Shown piece by piece: positions 1 through 8,281 of a DNA stretch of 64,000 nucleotides (positions are counted from its first letter, which is position 1; each line of letters opens with the position of its first letter). Made by a program: the position numbers and the translations under genes. Source of the stretch: Streptomyces nigra. GTDB taxonomy: Bacteria > Actinomycetota > Actinomycetes > Streptomycetales > Streptomycetaceae. The stretch spans positions 3,278,501 through 3,342,500 of the forward strand of contig NZ_CP029043.1 of NCBI RefSeq assembly GCF_003074055.1. The letters run 5' to 3'. The notes beneath the pieces were generated by a model. The model ran no database searches. It was not told the origin of the DNA and saw only the letters and a list, made by a program, of their open reading frames with translations.

Positions 1-1
1 C

Positions 2-562
2 GTCGACGCCGACGTGCTCTTCGTCGACGACGGCGACGTGCTGACGTCGGCCGGGGTCGCCGCCGGGATCGACCTGTGTCTGCACATGGTCCGCCGCGAC
101 CACGGCACGGCCGTCGCCAACGACGTGGCCCGCCACATGGTCGTACCGCCGCACCGCGACGGCGGGCAGGCCCAGTACATCGAGCGTCCGGTCCCCGACC
201 CGCAGCAGTCGTCCACGACGGCGGCCCGCGCCTGGGCCCTCGCGCACCTCCACGAGCCGATCCAGCTGCGCGACATGGCCGACCAGGAGTCCATGTCGGT
301 GCGCACCTTCACCCGGCGCTTCCGGGAGGAGGCCGGCGTCAGCCCCGGCCAGTGGCTGACCCGGCAGCGGGTCGAACGCGCCCGGCATCTGCTGGAGTCC
401 ACCGATCTGTCGGTCGACCAGGTGGCCGCGCGCTCCGGCTTCGGCACCGCCCAGTCCATGCGGCAGCACCTACAGGCTGCGCTCGGGGTCACCCCCACCA
501 GCTATCGGCGCACCTTCCGCGCGGGCGGCGGGGCCTGCCTGGAGACCGCCGGGAGCCGGTGA
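2..562 (+). CDS. GlxA-family AraC-type transcriptional regulator (5' end outside window)
   Basis: The reading frame is open from base 2, so the N-terminus lies outside the window. The visible 186 residues begin in the tail of a DJ-1/PfpI-like domain (VDDGDVLTSAGVAAGIDLCL is the usual GlxA signature). An AraC double helix-turn-helix follows, with first recognition helix SVRTFTRRFREEAGVSP and second helix around SGFGTAQSMRQH. GlxA regulators are cytoplasmic DNA-binding proteins whose DJ-1 part is thought to sense a ligand; the ligand cannot be inferred. The 3' end overlaps the convergent MFS gene by 93 bp. Confidence 0.9.
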   Translation, partial: VDADVLFVDDGDVLTSAGVAAGIDLCLHMVRRDHGTAVANDVARHMVVPPHRDGGQAQYIERPVPDPQQSSTTAARAWALAHLHEPIQLRDMADQESMSVRTFTRRFREEAGVSPGQWLTRQRVERARHLLESTDLSVDQVAARSGFGTAQSMRQHLQAALGVTPTSYRRTFRAGGGACLETAGSR

Positions 563-1723
563 CCGCTCCCGCCGGGCCTCCCCCCACCAGCCCAGCGCGG
601 TCAGCAGCAGCGTCAGCCCGACCCCGGCCAGCATGGCCGTGGAGGGCGCCACCACCTGGAGCAGGGCGCCCGCCAGGGACCCCGTCGCCGCGTACCCGGC
701 GCCCGCCGCCGCGTACAGCACGGAGTATCCGGCGGCCAGCGCGCCGGGCGGCAACGCGTCCCGCAGCGACAGATTGCGGGTGATGAGCGCGCCGGACTGG
801 AGGACGCCCGCGAGGACGAGGGCGACCGCCATGCCGGGCCCGTCCGGTACCAGCGCGAGCAGCGCCACGAACACCGACATGCCGCACATCAGCACGACGC
901 TGCGTGAGCGCAACCGGCCCGGCCAGGACCGCAGTCCGTACACGAACGCCCCGGCGCCCGCCGCCACCGCCATGCCCGCCAGCAGCGGACCCGACCAGCC
1001 GACGCCTATCCCGCGCTGCTCCAGCAGGGCGGGCAGGGTGAGTTCGACCAGGCCGAGCAGGGTGATGCTGGCGGCGCCCGTGACGTACACCGGCCAGGCG
1101 CCCAGCAGGACGCGGGTCCCCACCCGGTTGGCCCGGCCGCCCTGGCCGTCCTTCGCCCAGCCCGCGGGCAGCAGCCGGTGCCCGGCCATGGACAGCGCCA
1201 TGAGGACGGCCGCGAGGAGCAGCGGCACCCGGGGGTCCACCGCGAGCGCCAGCCCGGCGACCGCGACCGGCGAGACGGCCCACACGCCCGACATCAGCAT
1301 CGACTCCGTGGACAGCGCCTGCGCCACGGCCCGTTCCGGCACCAGGAAGGTCAGCAGGGCGCGCTGCCCTCCGGCGGCCGCGGACGGGGCGGCCCCGGCC
1401 AGGAACGCGAACGCGCCGAGCACCAGGGCGTGCGACCCGGCGAGGACGCCGAGGCCCGTGAACCCGAGGGTGCCGCCCGCGAGTCCGGCGGTCAGCTGGC
1501 GCCGGCCGCGCGCCGGATCGAGGCGTGTCCCCAGGATCGGGGCGGCGACGATCTCGCCGAGCACATAGGCCGCCGCGAGCGTCGCGCCCAGGCTGTAGCC
1601 GCCGGGCCGCTCGCGGACCAGGAACACCAGCGCCAGCGGGGTCATGGCGACCGGCATCCGGGCGGCCACGGCGGTCCCGGCCCAGACCAGGACCTGCCTG
1701 GAGGCGACGTCTCGATAGGTCAT
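470..1723 (-). CDS. MFS transporter, probable exporter
   Basis: About 417 residues with roughly 12 hydrophobic segments and an early loop of MFS type (GTRLDPARGRRQ). This places it in the major facilitator superfamily as a proton-driven membrane transporter; the substrate is unknown. I chose the ATG at 1723 (MTYRDVASRQ) because TACCGT lies exactly 7 nt upstream and there is no SD, the leaderless pattern seen repeatedly here. An in-frame ATG at 1753 would add 10 residues. The hydrophilic C-terminal tail is coded across the end of the convergent AraC gene, so the last 30 residues may be poorly conserved. Confidence 0.85.
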   Translation of the reverse strand: MTYRDVASRQVLVWAGTAVAARMPVAMTPLALVFLVRERPGGYSLGATLAAAYVLGEIVAAPILGTRLDPARGRRQLTAGLAGGTLGFTGLGVLAGSHALVLGAFAFLAGAAPSAAAGGQRALLTFLVPERAVAQALSTESMLMSGVWAVSPVAVAGLALAVDPRVPLLLAAVLMALSMAGHRLLPAGWAKDGQGGRANRVGTRVLLGAWPVYVTGAASITLLGLVELTLPALLEQRGIGVGWSGPLLAGMAVAAGAGAFVYGLRSWPGRLRSRSVVLMCGMSVFVALLALVPDGPGMAVALVLAGVLQSGALITRNLSLRDALPPGALAAGYSVLYAAAGAGYAATGSLAGALLQVVAPSTAMLAGVGLTLLLTALGWWGEARRERSPAPGGLQAGPAARAEGAPIAGGGDPERSL

Positions 1724-1730
1724 GCAGTCG

Positions 1731-1736
1731 ACGGTA
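1731..1736 (-). promoter_or_regulatory. -10 hexamer of a leaderless MFS transcript
   Basis: On the minus strand the hexamer reads TACCGT and is separated from the ATG at 1723 by exactly 7 nt. No SD is present. Transcription would start at or next to the start codon. Confidence 0.5.
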
Positions 1737-1836
1737 TGTCCCGGCACCGACATCCCGGCAGCCGTTTTCCAGGCCTGTGGAAAACTCCGCCGGGCGCATC
1801 AGGACCGGCGCGAACCACCCGTCTCCCTACGGCACT

Positions 1837-2886
1837 TCAGAACGTCAGCACGGCCCGCGCGACCTTGCCCGCCTCCGCGTCGGCCGCCGCCCGCGCGAAC
1901 TCCTCCACCGGATGGGCCGCCGTCACCAGCTCGTCCAGCAGCAGCCGGCCCTCGCGGTACAGCTCGGCGTACAGCGCGATGTCCCGCTGGGGCCGCGACG
2001 AGCCGTACCGGCAGCCGAGGATGGACTTGTCCAGGTACATCGAGGAGACGAGGAAGGACGCCTCGGCGGTGGCCGGCGGCACCCCGAGGAGGACGGCCTG
2101 CCCATGGCGGCCGAGCAGGTCGACGGCGGCCCGGATCAGCTCGACGCGGCCCACGCACTCGAAGACGTGGTCGGCCCCGTCCGGCAGCAGCTCCCGCACC
2201 TCGTCCACCGAGGTCACGAAGTCCGTGGCACCGAACCGCCGGGCCGTCTCCTCCTTCCCCGGGTTCGCGTCGACGGCCACGATCCACAGCGCGCCCGCGA
2301 TCCGGGCTCCCTGCACGACGTTGAGCCCGACGCCTCCGGTACCGATCACGACGACCCGGTCGCCGCGGTCGACCCGGGCCCGGTTCAGCACCGCCCCGAC
2401 CCCGGTCAGGACCCCGCAGCCGATCAGCGCGGCGCTCGGCAGCGGGATGTCCTTCGGGACGGGCACCGCCTGGACGGCCTTCACCACGGTCCGTTCGGCG
2501 AAGGCCGAGTTGGCGGCGAACTGGAACACGGGCCGGCCGCCCCGCCGGAACGGCCGCGACGGCCGCCCCATGGCCCGCCGGCACATGGTGGGCCGTCCCC
2601 GGTCGCACTCGGCGCACGTCCCGCAGTTCGCGAGCGTGGACAGCGCCACATGGTCCCCTGGCACGACATGGGTGACCCCCACACCGACGGCCTCGACCAC
2701 GCCCGCGCCTTCGTGGCCGAGCACCACCGGAACGGGGAACGGTATGGTCCCGTCCACCACGGACAGATCGCTGTGGCACAGTCCGGCCGCCGCGACGGCG
2801 ACCAGCACCTCACCGGGCCCCGGGTCCCGGACCTCCAGGTCGTGGACGACCTCGGCCCGCTCTCCGTCGAACAGCACTCCGCGCAT
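1837..2886 (-). CDS. Zinc-dependent alcohol dehydrogenase (MDR superfamily)
   Basis: A 349-residue medium-chain dehydrogenase, the usual length. Catalytic zinc ligands are visible as C37 and H58-E59 (GHEG). The structural zinc site is complete as C88, C91, C94 and C102. The Rossmann nucleotide-binding motif is VIGTGGVGLN near residue 175. It should oxidise an alcohol or reduce an aldehyde with NAD(P), in the cytoplasm. The ATG overlaps the stop of the upstream acyl-CoA dehydrogenase by one base (TGATG), so the two are translationally coupled. Together with the SDR they form a three-gene operon, suggesting a side-chain alcohol or aldehyde intermediate of an acyl-CoA pathway. The exact substrate is unknown. 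Confidence 0.93.
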   Translation of the reverse strand: MRGVLFDGERAEVVHDLEVRDPGPGEVLVAVAAAGLCHSDLSVVDGTIPFPVPVVLGHEGAGVVEAVGVGVTHVVPGDHVALSTLANCGTCAECDRGRPTMCRRAMGRPSRPFRRGGRPVFQFAANSAFAERTVVKAVQAVPVPKDIPLPSAALIGCGVLTGVGAVLNRARVDRGDRVVVIGTGGVGLNVVQGARIAGALWIVAVDANPGKEETARRFGATDFVTSVDEVRELLPDGADHVFECVGRVELIRAAVDLLGRHGQAVLLGVPPATAEASFLVSSMYLDKSILGCRYGSSRPQRDIALYAELYREGRLLLDELVTAAHPVEEFARAAADAEAGKVARAVLTF

Positions 2887-4037
2887 CAGACGCCCCCCTT
2901 GGGCTCCCTGGGCAGACCGAGCACCCGCTCGGCGATGATGGTGCGCTGCACCTGGTCCGACCCCCCGTAGATGGTGTCGGCCCGTGAGAACAGGAACATC
3001 CGCTGCGTCTCGTCGAGCGCGTACGGCGCCGAGGGCGTCCAGTCCTCCGGTCCGGCACCGCCCGCCGCGCCCCGTATCCGCACGGCCAGTTCACCGAGCC
3101 GCTGATGCCAGCCGCCCCACAGCAGCTTGGCCACGCTGGGCGCCCCCGCGTCCCCGGTGCCGCCCAGAGTCCGCAGGGCGTGCCAGCGCATGACCCGCAG
3201 CTCCGCCCATTGCCGTACGAGCCGGTCGCGTACGACGGGGTCGGCCACCGCACCGCGGTCCACGGCCTCCCGCACGACCCGCGCCAGCTCGGCGGCGAAC
3301 CCGATCTGCTGGGCGAGCGTGGACACGCCCCGCTCGAAGCCGAGCAGGCTCATGGCGACCGTCCAGCCCGCGCCCTCACCGCCGACGAGATGCTCGGCGC
3401 GCGCGTGGGCGCCGTCGAAGAAGACCTCGTTGAAGTCGCTGGTCCCGGTGAGCTGCCGGATCGGCCGGACCTCGACCCGCCCCGGCTGGTCCATGGGCAC
3501 GAGCAGAAACCCGAGGCCGTGGTGGCGGCGGGAGTCGGGGTCGGTGCGGGCCAGCACGAAGCACCAGTCGGCCTCGTGCGCGAGGGACGTCCAGATCTTC
3601 TGCCCGGTGATGCGGTACGACCCGTCCGGGGCGCGTTCGGCGCGGGTGCGGACCCCGGCGAGGTCGGAGCCCGCCTCGGGCTCGCTGTACCCCTGGCACC
3701 ACAGCTCCTCGCCGGAGGCGATCGGCGTCAGGAACCGGGCCTTCTGCTCCGCGCTGCCGTGCGCGAGCAGCGTCGGGGCGAGCAGCTTCTCACCGATGTG
3801 CCCGGAGCGGGGCGGGGCGCCGGAGCGCGCGTACTCCTCGGCCCATACGACCTGCTGGGTCAGGGTGGCCGTGCGGTTGCCGTACCCGCCCTCGCCCCAG
3901 CCGAGCCCGATCCACCCGGCCTTGCCGAGGACCCGCTCCCAGGCCCGCCGTTCCCGTCCGCCCCCGGCGTGCCCGGCCAGCCACGACCGCGCCTCCGTCC
4001 GGAACGCCTCGTCCTCCTCGCCGAACGCGAAGTCCAC
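2886..4037 (-). CDS. Acyl-CoA dehydrogenase, FadE type
   Basis: 383 residues with N-terminal helical, central beta and C-terminal helical domains. The FAD/substrate motif WCQGYSEPEAGSDLA is near residue 135, and the C-terminus ends YGGSDQVQRTIIAERVLGLP. The usual short/medium-chain catalytic glutamate (YEGT) is replaced by glycine (YGGS). This is typical of actinobacterial FadE subunits that work as heteromers, as in steroid side-chain degradation. The start has the divergent SDR directly upstream, with 27 bp between genes. Likely role: alpha,beta-dehydrogenation of an acyl-CoA with FAD. Confidence 0.92.
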   Translation of the reverse strand: MDFAFGEEDEAFRTEARSWLAGHAGGGRERRAWERVLGKAGWIGLGWGEGGYGNRTATLTQQVVWAEEYARSGAPPRSGHIGEKLLAPTLLAHGSAEQKARFLTPIASGEELWCQGYSEPEAGSDLAGVRTRAERAPDGSYRITGQKIWTSLAHEADWCFVLARTDPDSRRHHGLGFLLVPMDQPGRVEVRPIRQLTGTSDFNEVFFDGAHARAEHLVGGEGAGWTVAMSLLGFERGVSTLAQQIGFAAELARVVREAVDRGAVADPVVRDRLVRQWAELRVMRWHALRTLGGTGDAGAPSVAKLLWGGWHQRLGELAVRIRGAAGGAGPEDWTPSAPYALDETQRMFLFSRADTIYGGSDQVQRTIIAERVLGLPREPKGGV

Positions 4038-4064
4038 GGTGCCTCCTCGTCTCGAACCAGGTGG

Positions 4065-4979
4065 TCAGCGGGCGTTGGGGCGGTCGCCGCGCCGTGCGGC
4101 CTCCTCGGCGGCCGCCACCCGCGCGAGCATCGGCATGGGGTCGACCCCCACGGTCCCCGGCAGCACCCGGGCGATCCGCTCGGGCGTCCATGGCCCCTCG
4201 GCGTGCACGGAGCGCAGTTCGGCGGGCTGCGCCCACACCGCGATCCGTGGACCGGCGACGGTGTACACCTGCCCGGTGACGCCTTGCTCGCGGGCCGCGT
4301 CGGACAGCAGGTAGACGACGAACGCCGCCACGTCCTCCGGTTCACCGAGGTCGGCCAGCTCCACGGGCACGCCCGCGGACATCCGGGTCCGGGCGACGGG
4401 CGCCACGGCGTTCGCGGTCACGCCGTACTTGTGCAGACCGAGCGCGGCGCTGCGCACGAGCGAGATGACACCGCCCTTGGCCGCGCTGTAGTTGGCCTGT
4501 GACACCGACCCCTGGTGGTTGGCGCTGGTGAAGCCGATCAGGGTGCCCGACCGCTGGGCGCGCATCACGGCCGACGCGGCGCGGAACACGGTGAACGTCC
4601 CCTTGAGATGGGTGGCGAGGACCGGGTCCCACTCGTCCTCGGTCATGTTGAACAGCATCCGCTCCCGCAGGATCCCGGCGACGCACACCGCCCCGTCGAG
4701 CCGTCCGAAGGCGGACAGGGCCGTGTCCACGACCCGCCGGCCGCCCGCCATCGTGGAGATGTCGTCAGCGACGGCGACGGCCTCGCCGCCGGCCGCCTCG
4801 ATCTCCTTGACGACGGCCTCGGCGACCTCGCCGGCCGGCGAGGCGCCGTCCACGGACACCCCGTGGTCGTTGACGACGACGCGGGCGCCCTCGGCGGCGG
4901 CGGCCAGCGCCACCGCGCGTCCGATGCCGCGCCCGGCCCCCGTCACGGCGACCACCTTGCCTGCCAAGAAGTTCCCCAT
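4065..4979 (-). CDS. Short-chain dehydrogenase/reductase, MFE-2-like
   Basis: 304 residues. The Rossmann motif TGAGRGIG is at residues 14-21, the NDHG acidic stretch follows beta-2, and the catalytic YSAAK is near residue 167. The extended C-terminal tail and the NDHG...DGAS region resemble the hydroxyacyl-CoA dehydrogenase domain of multifunctional enzyme 2 and actinobacterial steroid side-chain SDRs. Probable reaction: NAD-dependent oxidation of a 3-hydroxyacyl-CoA. It is first gene of the SDR, acyl-CoA dehydrogenase, alcohol dehydrogenase operon. An SD (GGAAGGGG) sits upstream, and the operators at 5003-5041 cover the promoter region shared with the divergent cyclase gene. Confidence 0.9.
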   Translation of the reverse strand: MGNFLAGKVVAVTGAGRGIGRAVALAAAAEGARVVVNDHGVSVDGASPAGEVAEAVVKEIEAAGGEAVAVADDISTMAGGRRVVDTALSAFGRLDGAVCVAGILRERMLFNMTEDEWDPVLATHLKGTFTVFRAASAVMRAQRSGTLIGFTSANHQGSVSQANYSAAKGGVISLVRSAALGLHKYGVTANAVAPVARTRMSAGVPVELADLGEPEDVAAFVVYLLSDAAREQGVTGQVYTVAGPRIAVWAQPAELRSVHAEGPWTPERIARVLPGTVGVDPMPMLARVAAAEEAARRGDRPNAR

Positions 4980-5002
4980 GCCGTGACCCCTTCCCGCCGT
5001 TT

Positions 5003-5041
5003 CTGACGGTCCGTTAGATTTCTGATTCTACGGCCCGTCAG
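5003..5041. promoter_or_regulatory. Two TetR-type operators between divergent catabolic genes
   Basis: Site 1 is 5003-5017, CTGACGG-T-CCGTTAG, one mismatch from a perfect palindrome. Site 2 is 5027-5041 with half-site CCGTCAG and a degenerate partner TCTACGG. The same word recurs as a perfect palindrome at 9515-9529. Position between the SDR and cyclase starts implies co-repression of both. The regulator itself was not found in this cluster. Confidence 0.65.
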
Positions 5042-5071
5042 TTGTGCGGGGACAAGACCCGGGGAGGACCC

Positions 5072-5998
5072 ATGTCGCTGCCGGACGCGTTCCACGAGAT
5101 CGCCCAGCGCGTCAACAACTGGGGCCGCTGGGGGGCGGAGGACGAGCTCGGCACGCTGAACCTGATCACCGACGACGTGGTCCGCGCGGCGGCGGCGTGC
5201 GTCCGCTCCGGCCGCCGCGTCCCGCTCGCGCTGCCGCTCGAACAGGACGGTGTGCAGACCGGGATGATCCCGGGCCGGGTCAATCCGCTGCACACCATGG
5301 TGCAGATCAACCAGGAGATCTTCGGCCCGGGGACCGTCGCGTGCAGTGACGACGCGGTGGTCATGGGCCTGCAGGCCGCCACCCACTGGGACGCGCTCGC
5401 CCATGTGTCGCACTCCGGCCGGCTCTACAACGGCCGTCCCGCCGACAGCGTCACGGCACATGGCGGCGCCCACCATGGCGGCATCGACAAGGCGCGGCAC
5501 ATCGTCTCGCGCGGGGTGCTCCTCGACGTGGCCCGGGCCCTCGGGGTGGCGCGGCTCGACGGCGGGCGCGCGGTCACCCCGGAGGACCTGGAGGCGGCCG
5601 AGGAACTGGCGGGCACCCGGGTGCGCGCCGGTGACATCGTGCTGGTCCGGACGGGACACATGCAGCTGTGCCTGGCGGGCGACCGGCACGGCTACGGGCA
5701 TCCCTCGCCCGGCCTGTCGATCCGCACCCCGGAGTGGTTCCACGCGCGCGATGTGGCGGCGGTCGCCAACGACACCCTCACCTTCGAGATCTTTCCGCCG
5801 GAGCACGCGGACCTGTGGCTGCCCGTGCACGCGCTCGACCTGGTGGAGATGGGGATGCCGCAGGGCCAGAACTGGAACCTCGAAAAGTTGTCCACAGCCT
5901 GTGGAGAAGAGAGCCGCTACACGTTTCTGCTGGCCGCGACACCCGAGCCCTTCGTGGGCGGCACCGGAAGCCCGGTGGCCCCGGTGGCGGTCCTGTGA
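5072..5998 (+). CDS. Cyclase family protein (metal-dependent, kynurenine-formamidase-like)
   Basis: 308 residues. The metal-binding signature THWDALAHVSH is near residue 115, the H-x-D-x(3)-H pattern of the Cyclase/KynB superfamily. Such enzymes are metal-dependent cytoplasmic hydrolases or cyclases acting on amides, lactones or isatin-like compounds. ATG 5072 is preceded by GGGGAGGACCC; an in-frame TTG at 5042 lacks an SD. It is divergent from the SDR operon with shared operators, so it probably hydrolyses a ring or ester intermediate of the same catabolic route. The substrate cannot be told from sequence. Confidence 0.88.
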   Translation: MSLPDAFHEIAQRVNNWGRWGAEDELGTLNLITDDVVRAAAACVRSGRRVPLALPLEQDGVQTGMIPGRVNPLHTMVQINQEIFGPGTVACSDDAVVMGLQAATHWDALAHVSHSGRLYNGRPADSVTAHGGAHHGGIDKARHIVSRGVLLDVARALGVARLDGGRAVTPEDLEAAEELAGTRVRAGDIVLVRTGHMQLCLAGDRHGYGHPSPGLSIRTPEWFHARDVAAVANDTLTFEIFPPEHADLWLPVHALDLVEMGMPQGQNWNLEKLSTACGEESRYTFLLAATPEPFVGGTGSPVAPVAVL

Positions 5999-6435
5999 CG
6001 TGCGCGGTGACGTTGCCTGAGCGACGACGCCCGACGCGCGCGTGAGCCAGGCTGGCGGCGCGGCCTCCCCATCCCCCGGCTCCACCCGGGCGGGGAGGCC
6101 CCGACCGCCCCGAGCACGGCGCGCGCCGCCATCCGGCTCCGGCGTACCTGCCCCTCCTGGCCCTGGAGAACCGACGCCGAAACACGACCCACACTCGGCA
6201 AGGGCCTCCGTCACCGAAGCCCTCGCCGTCCCCTCGCGGCGAATCGCTGACCACAAGCGTGATCAAACGGACACGACTCGTCAACACCCTGTTGGTGATT
6301 TGTTACTTACGTCCCATTTGTTGGCACCGCGCATAGGAGCATGACCGGGCGCATCGGGGGCCATGGATCGGGACAGGGACTCGCCTTCTGCATCCGTGCC
6401 CCGTATGCCAGGGCCGGGACCGCGGCGCGCGCCCG
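5999..6435. other. Intergenic region, 437 bp
   Basis: It contains the terminator-like hairpin at 6062-6100 behind the cyclase gene. A more AT-rich stretch around 6270-6325 looks promoter-like but shows no -35/-10 pair I would defend. No convincing coding frame was seen. Confidence 0.6.
6062..6100. terminator. Terminator-like hairpin
   Basis: GGCCTCCCC (6062-6070) pairs perfectly with GGGGAGGCC (6092-6100), and an inner CCCGG/CCGGG stem lies between them. No U-tract follows, as usual in Streptomyces. It lies between the cyclase stop and the end of the ATPase gene, so it could act in both directions. Confidence 0.6.
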
Positions 6436-6909
6436 TCACACCGCCTCGTACGCGAACCCCTCGTAGGCGGAGACGCCGCCGCAGGCGGTGACGGCGGCGC
6501 CGGGCTCACCGTCCCGGTCGAGTTCGCACCAGATCCGCTTGCCGGCACCCTCGGAGGCCCAGCCCCAGCGGTCCGCGAGGCCGTCGACGAGGGCGAGTCC
6601 GCGCCCGCCCGTCGCGTCGCCGTCGGCACAGCGGGGCACGGGGGCCCTGCCGCTGCGGTCGGCCACCTCGAGCCGTACGGTGGCGGACTCCTGGGGCGCC
6701 TCGGGCAGGGAGAGCCGCAGCACGGCCGGACAGCCGGTGTGCACCACGGCGTTGGTGACGAGTTCGGAGACGAGCAGGATCAGCGTCTCCGCGAGCGGCT
6801 CGTCGACCCCTATCCCCGAACCGGCGAGCCGTGAGCGCGCCCAGCGCCTGGCTCGCCCCACCTCAGCGGGATCGGGCCGGATCTCCAACTGCACTTGAAG
6901 CACCTGCAC
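6436..6909 (-). CDS. SpoIIAB/RsbW-like ATP-binding protein (anti-sigma-type kinase fold)
   Basis: 157 residues of GHKL ATPase fold. The N-box is ELVTNAVVHT near residue 50, followed by a VADRSGR G1-type region and the GGRGLALVDGLADRWG G2 segment near residue 100. In Streptomyces such stand-alone ATPases bind sigma factors or STAS antagonists, or serve as orphan regulators. Usual XRE/DUF397 neighbours are absent. GTG 6909 is taken as start; GTG 6903 is possible. A good minus-strand promoter lies about 55 nt upstream, with paired ATGGCCA repeats across its -35. Confidence 0.85.
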   Translation of the reverse strand: MQVLQVQLEIRPDPAEVGRARRWARSRLAGSGIGVDEPLAETLILLVSELVTNAVVHTGCPAVLRLSLPEAPQESATVRLEVADRSGRAPVPRCADGDATGGRGLALVDGLADRWGWASEGAGKRIWCELDRDGEPGAAVTACGGVSAYEGFAYEAV

Positions 6910-6964
6910 CGCTCACACCATCCGAACCGGCGGACACTTGAACCCGCGCCTCACGAGGGCCACG

Positions 6965-7001
6965 ATCCTAGCCATTTTTTTCATGGCCAGAACAATGGCC
7001 A
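6965..7001 (-). promoter_or_regulatory. Promoter and repeat operator of the ATPase gene
   Basis: On the minus strand, -35 TTGTTC (6990-6995) and -10 TAGGAT (6965-6970) are 19 bp apart. ATGGCCA occurs at 6983-6989 and again at 6995-7001; each contains the palindrome TGGCCA. The repeats straddle the -35 box, a typical place for a repressor. Confidence 0.5.
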
Positions 7002-7028
7002 AAGCCAGGGTCACGGAACGTGAATCCC

Positions 7029-7056
7029 TTGACTGACAGCATGGTTGACGTACAGT
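7029..7056 (+). promoter_or_regulatory. Plus-strand sigma-70-type promoter with no obvious gene
   Basis: TTGACT (7029-7034), a 16-bp spacer, then TACAGT (7051-7056). TGACTG at 7030 and CAGTCA at 7053 form an inverted repeat embracing the promoter. The next known plus-strand gene is 2.5 kb downstream, so the transcript is either short or antisense to the acyl-CoA dehydrogenase genes. Confidence 0.45.
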
Positions 7057-7123
7057 CACCCCAACAAGCGCTTCGGGCATATTCCAGCGCGAAGGATTAC
7101 CCCTGCTGCATACTGTGCGACGC

Positions 7124-7294
7124 TTGCCGTGGAGAGTCGAACAGGCGGGGGCGAACGGCCCGTACGCCGGGCGAGCAGCGGCGAGCACCGCCGGATACGA
7201 AGCCGCCTCGAAGGCGGCTCCGGCATGGCTCGTACTCGGAACCACTCGCATCCCACACAAGGTACCGGAGCGAACGCCCGACTCCGCCCCGTGA
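7124..7294 (+). CDS. Hypothetical 56-residue protein, TTG start, doubtful
   Basis: The frame encodes an alanine-rich 56-residue peptide containing GYEAASKAAPAWLVLGTT. TACTGT at 7111-7116 lies exactly 7 nt before the TTG, matching the leaderless pattern of other genes here. By my count about three quarters of its codons end in G or C, lower than the neighbours. I recognise no domain. It may equally be a non-coding leader. Its only support is the spacing and a plausible residue composition. Confidence 0.25.
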   Translation: MPWRVEQAGANGPYAGRAAASTAGYEAASKAAPAWLVLGTTRIPHKVPERTPDSAP

Positions 7295-7402
7295 CGAGTC
7301 ACACTCCGGACACAAGGCGATATCAACGCTCCGTGATTCCGGCATGCCACAATCCGCGACATCTTTGTGAGCGCTTTCCACGACCGCGCAGACCACGGCG
7401 TT

Positions 7403-8278
7403 TCAGGTCTCCCCTTTCAGTAATGCGGCCGCCAACAATTCCTCACTTTCCGTAGTGGGCCCCGCACGACGGGTGCGGACCCAGGCCCGCTTCAGATGCA
7501 GATGGACCTCGAACTCCCAGGTGAATCCCATGCCGCCGTGCACCTGGAGGCAGTCGCGGGCGTTCCGGGCGGCGGCCTCGTCGGCGAGCAGCCGGGCCGC
7601 GTGGACGTCCACCGGATCGCCGGTGACGGCCGCCGCGTGCACGGCGGCCCGCGCCGTCCGGGTCCGTACGAGCATGTCGGCGCAGAGGTGCTGCACCGCC
7701 TGGAAGGCTCCGACGGGCCGTCCGAACTGCTCACGGGTCCGGGCGTGTTGCACGGCCAGCTCGCACGTACGCTCCGCACCGCCCAGTTGTTCGGCCGCGG
7801 TGAGCAGGACGGCGACGGGGTCCACGGGGGCGGCTCCGGGCAGCCGGTGCAGCGGGGTGAGCGGATCGACCGAGCGCAGCGGTACGGCCCCTGCGGTGTC
7901 ACCCTGCACCACGTCCGCCGCCTCCGCCCACTCCAGCAGCCCGCCCAGGGCCGCGGCCACGACGGTGTCCCCCTCGGCGGCGCCCGGCACCCGCCCGGCC
8001 GCCAGATGCGTCGCCACGAGCGGGCCCGGCAGCAGCGCCCGGCCCGCCTCCTCGAAGACCGGTACCGCCTCGGGCAGTCCGAGCCCCACACCGCCCTCGC
8101 TCTCGGGCAGGCGCAACGCGAAGAAGCCTGCGGCACCCAGCTCCCGCCACAGCTCCCGGTCCAGCCGGCCGGGCCGCTCCACGGCGTCCCGCAGCGCCTC
8201 GGGCCCGAACCGGCGCGCCAGCAGCTCCCGCACACCGTCCCGCAACGCCTGCTGACCCTTGTCGAGTTGGAGTCGCAC
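7403..8278 (-). CDS. Acyl-CoA dehydrogenase, small FadE-type subunit
   Basis: 291 residues, well short of the 370-400 usual for the family; the central beta domain is reduced. The C-terminal part keeps TREQFGRPVGAFQAVQHLCAD and the QVHGGMGFTWEFEVHL segment. Short subunits like this pair with a larger FadE to form alpha2beta2 enzymes in actinobacterial steroid or isoprenoid catabolism (ChsE1/ChsE2 type). It starts only 3 bp after the stop of the larger subunit upstream, supporting a heteromeric complex. Confidence 0.88.
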   Translation of the reverse strand: MRLQLDKGQQALRDGVRELLARRFGPEALRDAVERPGRLDRELWRELGAAGFFALRLPESEGGVGLGLPEAVPVFEEAGRALLPGPLVATHLAAGRVPGAAEGDTVVAAALGGLLEWAEAADVVQGDTAGAVPLRSVDPLTPLHRLPGAAPVDPVAVLLTAAEQLGGAERTCELAVQHARTREQFGRPVGAFQAVQHLCADMLVRTRTARAAVHAAAVTGDPVDVHAARLLADEAAARNARDCLQVHGGMGFTWEFEVHLHLKRAWVRTRRAGPTTESEELLAAALLKGET

Positions 8279-8281
8279 CGT

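Larger units (their letters stand above)
6910..7402. other. Intergenic region, 493 bp, with two promoters and a hidden ORF
   Basis: This stretch holds the ATPase promoter (6965-7001), a plus-strand promoter (7029-7056), a TACTGT hexamer at 7111-7116 followed by a 56-codon TTG-started frame, and a hairpin AGCCGCCT-CGA-AGGCGGCT at 7201-7219. It is visibly less GC-rich than its surroundings. No recognised protein family is encoded. Confidence 0.55.

Noticed and set aside
76-783. 235-codon plus-strand frame overlapping the AraC gene
   Set aside because: Arg/Pro/Gly-rich shadow of the real frame; no domain and no SD.
6913-7362. 149-codon minus-strand frame between the ATPase and FadE genes
   Set aside because: It covers the ATPase promoter and repeats, has no SD, and carries no family signature.
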